Shown: one piece after another, positions 23,701 through 32,700 of the stretch
Layout of the letters: each line of letters starts with the position of its first letter
Position numbering within the stretch: the stretch's first letter is position 1
Origin: Sceloporus undulatus
Lineage: Eukaryota > Chordata > Lepidosauria > Squamata > Phrynosomatidae
Reading direction: 5' to 3'
Length of the DNA: 64,000 nt
NCBI RefSeq assembly: GCF_019175285.1
Contig: NC_056530.1
Span: 5,878,392-5,942,391, forward strand
Program-made: the position numbers and the translations under genes
Notes under the pieces: model-generated
Seen by the model: the letters and a program-made list of their open reading frames with translations, nothing else
What the model was told of the DNA's origin: nothing
The model's database searches: none

Positions 23701-26700
23701 CAAGAGCTTCCCGTCCTGACTAGCAGCCCTGCCATTTTCACAGAAATTCCAGGAATAGTGATCAGTTCAGAAAAAACAGGTAAGTACTCCTGACATCTTG
23801 ATGTTGTGGTCAGATGGAATAGGACTGGGGGTTTGCTATCACCTTTGCTGTGGGAGGAATAGGTGCATGTTTGCCACTACGCATAATTCGTGCCACCCTG
23901 CTCTTGCCTTGCCTGCATGCACACTGTGGCGGTTTGTACTCACAGGAGCTAATGAAGTGAAGAGTCAAAGGCTGGGGTCCAGAGTGTGACCCAACTACAT
24001 TTAGTTTTCAGCCCAAATTCATCCTTTGGAAGATAAAACCTTCCATAATGAATGCATTCCAATGACTTAAAGTAGGGAAGCTTAGTTTGGAAGGATTGTC
24101 TGCTGTCACACTTGGACAGCTTCCAGCGCATGCATACATATTTATCCACTACACAGATACAAATATGAGAGAAAGCCATAGTTCAACAGTAAAATTCTTG
24201 CACTGCATGCAGAAAGTTCCAGTTCAACCCTGGAAATCTGAACCTGTTAGGGCTGTGAAAGTGGACAGTCCTTGCCAGTCATCCAACACAGTAAATCAAG
24301 GGTCTTGCTTAATATAAACAACCATTCTCTGCTCTTCTGTGTATTGCAGCAGAATAGTTAATACACAAGAGGAAGATTTACACATCATGAAGCTACTGTG
24401 CTTATAACCGACATATCCTGTGCAAAATGCCAGCCAAGGGCTTTCTCTCTTCTCATTTGCTCACTCAGTCACTGTTTTATCTACACGCGGATTCATTAAT
24501 TTCCTTTTCAGTTTGGCAGTTTCCTTTGGGAGGAGGAGCAGCATTATTGGTAGCTCTTTTTTCCTTCAAACCCCCCCCCCTTTATATAACTCCCTCTCTC
24601 TCCCTTGCACCATAATTGTGATAATTGAGCCCTTCCCAGAAGGCATCTGGCTCCATCCTGGCTTCTGAGGGGATTCCACCTACACATCTCTTCTTGTAAA
24701 TCCATGATATCTGACAGTGACAAAGGCTGCAACTATGGAGAAGACTTAGGGATTGCAAATAGTAACTTTTTTTAAATGGAGGGAGACCATTTTTCAGTGA
24801 GAATACACTGGGAATCAGAGTTCTGCAGACACCCTTTAAAAAACACAAATGGTAGTTGGTCTGAACCAGGGAAAGCCCTCACTGCTTGCTATCTCTCCTC
24901 TGCCAGGCTGAGACCAACCACACTTCTCCCAGGTGGATTTATGCATTAGGGAGGCATGCAGAGCATCTCAGAATATCTCAGAATATTCATGGTTCAATAG
25001 GGATTCTACTCTGTAACATACATAAACACAGTAATTAATCTGGTCTCAATGAACTATGCATGCTGAAGTGAGATATCTTTCATAGACAGTAAGGATAGTG
25101 GAGAAGAAAGAGAACCCAAAGGCTGATTCTGTTTCTTTCTTCAGGGCCCCCTTTACTGGTGATGCTGCTGATTGGAGGTTTTGTCCTAATCTGCTCTGCT
25201 CTCTTGTTGCTGATTTTTCTCCGTCATAAGAAGAGGTGAGTAACATTTATTTCATTCCATCTTTTGTAAAATTTCTATCCCACCTTTACTTCTTAAATTT
25301 ATATCACCAAGTCATTCAAGAATATCAGGTCCTCCGCCACTTTTTTAGTCTCATTACATCTTGTAAGGACAGAAAGACTGAGGGCCCGAACAGACAGGCC
25401 AAAATAAGGCTGCTTCGGGTCACTTTGGAGGTATGCAGTTTAAATGACACACACACCTTAAGTGGCTAGTAGCACCTTCTGGCCTCTTAGGACTCATGCA
25501 TCATTTAAACAGTACACCTCCAAAGTGAGCCGAAGCAGCTTTATTTTAGCCTGTCTGTTTGTGCTCTCAGTCTCAGCTAGTGAGCTACATGGCCAAGAGG
25601 AGATCTGAACCTGGATATTTCAAGTCTTAGCCAACATTTTCACCACTGTTCCACACTAGTTATTTCCTTCCTCTTTTTCCTTTAGCCCAGCAATTGGTGA
25701 GAGCCCCTCTGAACTCAACCCTGGAGTGAGCAGCTTCCTGATACATAGGAGCCTCACAACACTATCACCTGCCCTCAGAAAACCACAGTCCCAGTGTGCA
25801 CCCATTCCAATAGTTTAAAAACATTTTATGCCTGTTAGAGGACACAGAAACTTGCTATGTCCTCCTGTCCTTTAAAGCCATGGAGCGGCCTTTTAAAAAG
25901 TCTCAAAAATAGCCACAAGTACTTCTCTCAACATAATGTAGAATTTGAGGAAGCTCAAGGGAAAGTACAAAATACAAAGGAACACAGACTGAGCACGCAG
26001 AATTCAAAGCTATAGCTGTGTTAGTCTGCAGAATCAATATGTAGAGAGATCTTGTAGCACCTTTGATACTAACTGAAAGAAAGCAATTGGCAGTATGAGA
26101 TTTCGTAGACTGAAGTCTTTTTCCTCAGATGCTTTTGGGGGGGAGCAAGTTTCTTGAAGAGGTTAATGGCCACTCCATTCGGCTAAATTTGGTGCTTTCC
26201 ATAATGGTAGAATTCAAAGATATAGCCATGTTAGTCTGTAGAATCAGTATATAGGGAGATCTTGTAGCACCTTTGAGACTAACTGAAAGAAAACAGTTGC
26301 CAGCATGATATTTCGTAGCCTTCAGCCTACTTCCTCAGATCAAAATCATCTGAGGAAGTAGACTGAAGTCTAGGAAAGCTCATGCTGCCAACTTCTTTCT
26401 TTCAGTTAGTCTCAAAGGTGCTACAAGCTCTCCATACATACTGAGCACATAGAAGCATTAGTTACTCCCCAGTCCCCACAAAATATTATGTTTCCTGGGA
26501 AGAAGAGGTACCATAGTCCCCTGCCTCTGAAGGGCATTAGGTTGAAGAATACTGGGTTAGACGACTTCCGGGTGAGGACTAATGGTAGGTTGATGTCCCT
26601 ACCCAAGCTCCATGACAGGGAAAACATAAGCAACAAAAGAAGCAGGTTAGGAAGCAAGTATAGTTGTCCCTCCATATTCGCTAGGGTTAGGGGAACAAGA

Positions 26701-29700
26701 CCCCCGTGAATATGGAAAAACCGCAAATAACAAAAACACTGTTTTTACCTGAGAGGACACCTCTCTAGAAATCTCTAGGTCCTCCAGTGCAACTCTGTGG
26801 TCAATGTCCAACATACACTGACCATAGAATGGCACTGGAGTAGCTACAAATGGTCTTTCAGTGCAACTTTTAGTTAAAGTTGACCACAGAGTTGCACTGG
26901 AGGACCTAGACAGTCCTAGAGAGAACATATTAATGAAATCCATGAATAATCAAATCCGCAAATATCAAAGCCGCAAATATGGAGGGATGACTGTACAGCA
27001 AAACTCTCTCTAGACATGGAGAGAGTGTGAGAGTACCCATGCATGCTCTGAAATGCTATTCTTCACAAGGAGCCCACAGAAATCATAGCAGTCTGAAGCA
27101 AGTTGAGCAGTAAAGGGAGGAGGCTCAGGATGAACATCACACCTAAGTGAGCCTTTAATGGTCACTGGATCTGCAAAATCCCTCACTTTCTTAGGCCCGT
27201 TACAGACGGGCCTGAAAATACGGACTGGGTCCATATTAGGGTTAGAAAGGGGCGTCACTTCCTGATGCCCCTAACCCTAGTACGGACCCAGTCTGTACAA
27301 AATGGTGGCGGCCGTTCCACACGGCCGCCGCCATTACGACGTCACGAACGCGCCATCTCCAAACGAGGTGGCGCGGACGTGACATCTTTGCGCCGCGTGA
27401 GGGCGCCTAGTGCACCCTTTCCGCGATGCAAGAATGAGCTCCGAAACGGAGCTCCTTCTGGGGTTTGCGTCGCTGGGTGCAGCCTTTACATGGCTGCGCC
27501 CAGCGACGCAGAGGAGAAAGGGGCCAAGCGGCCCCTTTCTCCTCCTCCCCACTGTCGGCGGGTGTCCTTGGGGCTTGAAGCCCCATGGACACCCCTTTCC
27601 AGCGGCTTCCCCGCGGACTGCAAAGCGCCGGATTGGGGCCTCGGAGGCTGCCGGTCTGGCAGTTGAAGCCCCGATACAGCGGGGAAAGGGGCGGGTGCAG
27701 GCCGCTCCAAACGGGCGGTCTGTAACCCGCCTCAATTACCTTTAACTACTTAATTTACAAGTGAAGAGAATTCTTCTGAGTGATGGTGAAACTAAAGGCT
27801 TGATGAGTTGCCATCTTTCTGTAAATAAGATCTGAGAAAATAAAGGTTATTTGCAATATTTTATCTTAAAAGCAAAAAGCCCAAGGAATGTGACTCAACA
27901 AAGTTTTAAACAGATAAAAGGGACAGTAACCTTAGAAGATACAAGATGTCTTACTTTTTTTCTTTCAACGATTGAGTCTTGAATACTAAATTTTGCTAAG
28001 TAAAGAGGACAGACCTCTGGGGAAAGTAGATTGTTTATGTAATAAGAAGATAAGATTAAGATTAAGACAGTGTCTTTGGATCTACAGAGAATGCATTGGG
28101 ATGAAATTCTTAATTTAAAAACGGAAAAAGGGGGGGAAAGAACCCAGGAGATTTTTTGTTTGTTTGTTTTTAATCCAGTTAGTGTTGGATTTATTGAATC
28201 ATACAGAAGTTGGAAGAGATCAGGTTTTTGAGAAATGATGATATGACGAGTTCAAAGAATTTAAAGACTCTCTAAAGTGATTGGTTGGGATTGCAAAACA
28301 AAGTAATGATAAAGTGAAACTTTTGGAAATTGAAATTCTAAGCAATGAGATGGAAAAAGATTTGGCTAATCTGGTATTGTTAAAAGGTTTTTTAAAAAGT
28401 TAAAAAGATTAATGGAAAACAAGAATATAGCGGTCAAGTTGCATTGATGGGTGGAATTGCTTTTAAAATTGAGCAGCAAGTTTAACATTGGAGTGTCATC
28501 AAGAAGAATATGAATTGTATATTACCACAAAATGTTAAGATATGGAGAGGAATTTGAGAAGGACGTTAGGATAGGAGAGAGTATACCTGCTATTGTTGGA
28601 GAGATGTTTGTAATGATAAAGAAGGTTTTGCTCGGAATGCAATTTCTATTTCAGGCAACTGATGTACTATTTAAGGAAGAGCAAGGAAATGTGCTAAAGT
28701 TTGTAAGATGGTGGAAAAAACCAAGCGTTAAACACAAAATTAAAGAGGTTTTGGTAAATTGGGTTAGGAATGTTAGCTACAACATACAGATGGATCAATG
28801 AGAAAATATATGGTCAAGGGGATTATGTCATGATTTCAAAGAGGATTTTTATAAAATGAATTTCTAGAAAATGATGTATTGTTGCTACAAGGTGCAGCAT
28901 ACAAATCTAAGACAAATTGCTTAGAATGTATAAAATGATTTAAGATGTATGTCAGATAGGATTTAAATACATATATTGATGAAGAGAATTTAAAAATTAA
29001 TGCTCAATTAAAACTGGAGCTTTTCCCTTTTCGGATGATTGATGTACAGTTGGAAAAGAACTATGAAAGATTAATCTATATGGTTAAGACTGCAAGAATT
29101 GATATATATGAAAAGATGGAAGAATGCTTGTGGAAGGTGATCTAATCAGTTGAAATGAACAAATTGTCTGATTTGACTAAAGAATGGCTGTTAGAGGTTT
29201 TTTTTGTTTTTTTTTAAAATCTGAAACCCCTTACAGGCGTTTTGTGGAGGAAAAAGAAAAGAAAATGAATTGGTAATTTTTGGTTTTGATTATTAGAGAG
29301 AATAGGTTATTGAAGAAGAAAATAGCTGTAATCTTTAGATAAGTATGAATAATTATATGTGTATATAACAACAAAAAGGAAGATAAGAAGTCCTCTTTTT
29401 CTTTCATCTTTTTTTCTTGTATTTTTCTTCTTCTAATTTCTGTATTTTTAATATACTTTGTAGAAAAAAATATTGGGTTATAATATTATGGCTGTTTATT
29501 TATTTTTTATTTCAATTGAAGGGACACTCATAGAACAGATTCCTCAATTGTTGTGCAGTATAAAATAAATAGTCTAATAAAATAAAACAAAAAAATTAAA
29601 TCAACACAAATCAAGATTTAAATCAGCCCAAAGATACTTAGAGATAAGTTAGCATTGCAGAAACAATGGCCTGTTACAGACAGCCAAAATAAAGCTGCTT

Positions 29701-32700
29701 CGAGTAACAGTGGACATATGGTGTTTCAATGATGCATGCATCCTAAGAGTCCAGAAGCCAAACCAAAGCCATGCTCCAGTCCTTAGGGCTGGAGCGTGGC
29801 TTTGGTGTGACTTTTGGACTCTTAGGACGCATGCATCATTGAAACACCATACCTCCACTGTGACTCGAAGCAGCTTTATTTTGGCTGTCTGTAACAGGCC
29901 AATATAAAAACCAGAATTATAAAGTACAATCCACGATCAAGAGCTAAAACTACTTGGTAGATATAGAATGTAAAATTACTAAAATGCCCAAAGCTAGGAA
30001 AGTAAAAGAAACAAGTGGCCCTACCGATGTTGTTGGACTGTAAGTGACATCAGTCCTAGCCCATATAGCACATAGTGAGGGATGGTGGGAGTTGCAGTCT
30101 AACATCACTTGCGGAACTACAGTTTTCCCAGCCCTGCTTAGAGAGACATTTGTAGCTGCCTCCAAATTATTTATATGCTAAACCCTCTAATTGGTAACTA
30201 CTATGCTGTGATGTTCTTTGAAAGTTCAATATTTAGGCAACAACTGAAGCTCATGCACACAACTGTATGTACAACTGTTTTGTTTTTTTTGCATAGGAAT
30301 AAGGCTGGTATATGGTTTGTATGCCATTTAGTAGCACTTATTGGTTCTAGTCCTTGATGTGGAAATTGTCGTTGAATCCACCTGAGTCTTCTTTCCTTTC
30401 CTTTGGCAGGAAGGCAGCAGTAGATCAAGACTGTGGCCTCACCAAAGGTAAAGTACAGAACAGTGTATTATTAACCTTTATTTATGAAGCGCTGTAAATT
30501 TACACAGCGCTGTACATGCAATCTTTTTAGTTAGACGGTTCCCTGCCCTCTATGAGACACAAGCTAATAGTCATATTTGGGAGCTGGGAAACAAATTAGT
30601 TTTCTTATGTGACAGGCTGGGGGTGGATTAGATTAGATTATTTTGTGCTTTGTATACACATTTTATCATATTTACCCCACTTTTTAGAACTGAAGTACGG
30701 ATTATTAAATCTCAGTTGTGGCATCTTGTATTTGGAATTCTCATTCTTTCTTGCCTTGTACCCATTCTGATGTCTTTTGAGTACTGGGATTTTAAAAATT
30801 CTTTTGCACAATGATGATGATGGTTTACTGCTGTGTAGTCAATGTCCAGCTATCCTTTTTTTATCTGTCTGTTGGAGACAACTCCAGTGAGCTTAAAAAT
30901 GAGGACTATAATAAAATGGTTGCAGTATACAGTGCTCATATTTGAAGAGCCAGCTAGCCTGGCATGCCCTCTTTACTCCATTCCAACTCTCTCTCTGATT
31001 TTATGCCTGCCTGCAACAGATTTGATGCTCTCGGCCATAATATTCTGTTTTTGATCCAAACTGGTGGAAAGGTGCTTTTCTATCACAATGGGCACAATTT
31101 CTTCAAAATTTGTGTCTCTTTCTCCTGACAGATTCCACTTTAATGTACCGAATACCGGAAGACAGTCAGGTAGTTCCTGGAGGAAGCCTGCAACCTTCCA
31201 CCTCTGAAGTCACCTCATTCCATGGAGCAGGAATGCCAGTGGATGTTGGCAAAGCTCAACCACCAGGTAAGTTATGTCTCTTTTCAGGCTGGAGAGTGAG
31301 CCATCACCACAAACAGCCATCTATTAGGCCCACCCAATGTTCCTCATACCTAGAGTGTCCATACTGTATGTCCTACTTTCTAGACCTCTATTTGAAGGGC
31401 TATCAAATGGCAGCCATGATTTATACGCATCCTTTGTTAACAGGGCTGTTTGCTCCAAAACTACTTCAAAAGATAAACACTCATAGTAAGGAAGAACTGG
31501 GCCCTTTCAACATTAACACTTAGAGAACTGATGGAGTGAGTGTACCTGGTCAAGGTCTTCCCCACTCTGATGACATAGATTTTATTTGAATAATAGAAAT
31601 TATTTCTGAATTTTCCTTTGCATCCGTTAGTACATGCAAATTTTATGCAAATCTGGCTTCTTTTTGCTAATGCATTTTCACTACTTTTGAGACTTGTGTT
31701 TTTGGACAATGGCTAAGTGCCCACTTAGAAGCAGTTCTCTTCAGAAAAAGGGAAATATGAGAGGCCAGAGAAACAATAGAATTGTCAGAGCTTGAAATAT
31801 TATTTTTAAAAAGCTCTCCAGGGTGTCAGGCCCTACCTAGACATCCTTGGTATTTCCTGGAAGCTTCAAATAATAACCAAACCAAATGATGCTTAGCTTT
31901 CAAATCAGGAAAGATCAGGTGTATTCATACTTGCATGATGATATAGAAATCTCTTGTACAATAATCTTCTGTAATTTTTTCTGTGTGGCTGGAAAATAAT
32001 TTCAGGGTTTTCTACCCTACTGCGGGCTAAGATTAAAGTCATCTGTGTGTGAAAGGAATAAAACAATGGATGGAGGCCCGGTACGGACTGGCACTATGTG
32101 CTGGACTGGGGCCAAAAGTAGGTCTCAGGAGAGTGGAGCGTCTGCACGTTCCCAAGCCCTAATGTGTGCCACAGGTGCCATCTTGGCGCACTGTCATTTA
32201 CCTGGTGCGTGCCATGATGTGACTTGTGCACTGCATCCAAACAGCGCAGCACATGAAGGACATCACAGCGCTGCTCCAGGGCACTTATGGTGCCTCAGCA
32301 GCAGCAGAGAAAGAAGCAGTGTTTTGTGGCTCCTTTTTCTGGTCGCGTCGTTGCTGCGCATTTGGTTGGCGTGGCCACTATCCAGGGGAGTCCGGGACAG
32401 CCTCTGTCCACCCCTTTCTCCTCATCTGTACAGCACTGGAGTTTTCAACTGAGACTGAGGTAGAGACAGAGCATGGGCTCTGTAAGCTTGCAGCTTTTGT
32501 GGTGCTGGCCTTTGCCTAGGTTTTTGGTAGCATTTCAACTTTATTTGGACATTAAATGTTCAACCTGTATAAATGTAAAATATTACAAATGGTGAAAAGA
32601 AAACTCCAGAAATGACCTTCTAAAAGCAACCAAACTTGTGAAAGAACTTCACACACACATAACAGAAAAGTGTCTTAAGAACAGACATAAGCCTTCTTGT

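Noticed and set aside
25681-25820. Possible extra DCBLD-like exon (SPAIGESPSELNPGVSSFLI)
   Set aside because: Preceded by an acceptor-like tttag, but it has no donor in a phase that joins 30410, and exons 25145 and 30410 already join in phase.
27265-27745. Frames of 110-133 codons on both strands
   Set aside because: GC-rich Harbinger-like element; mirror frames on both strands are expected.
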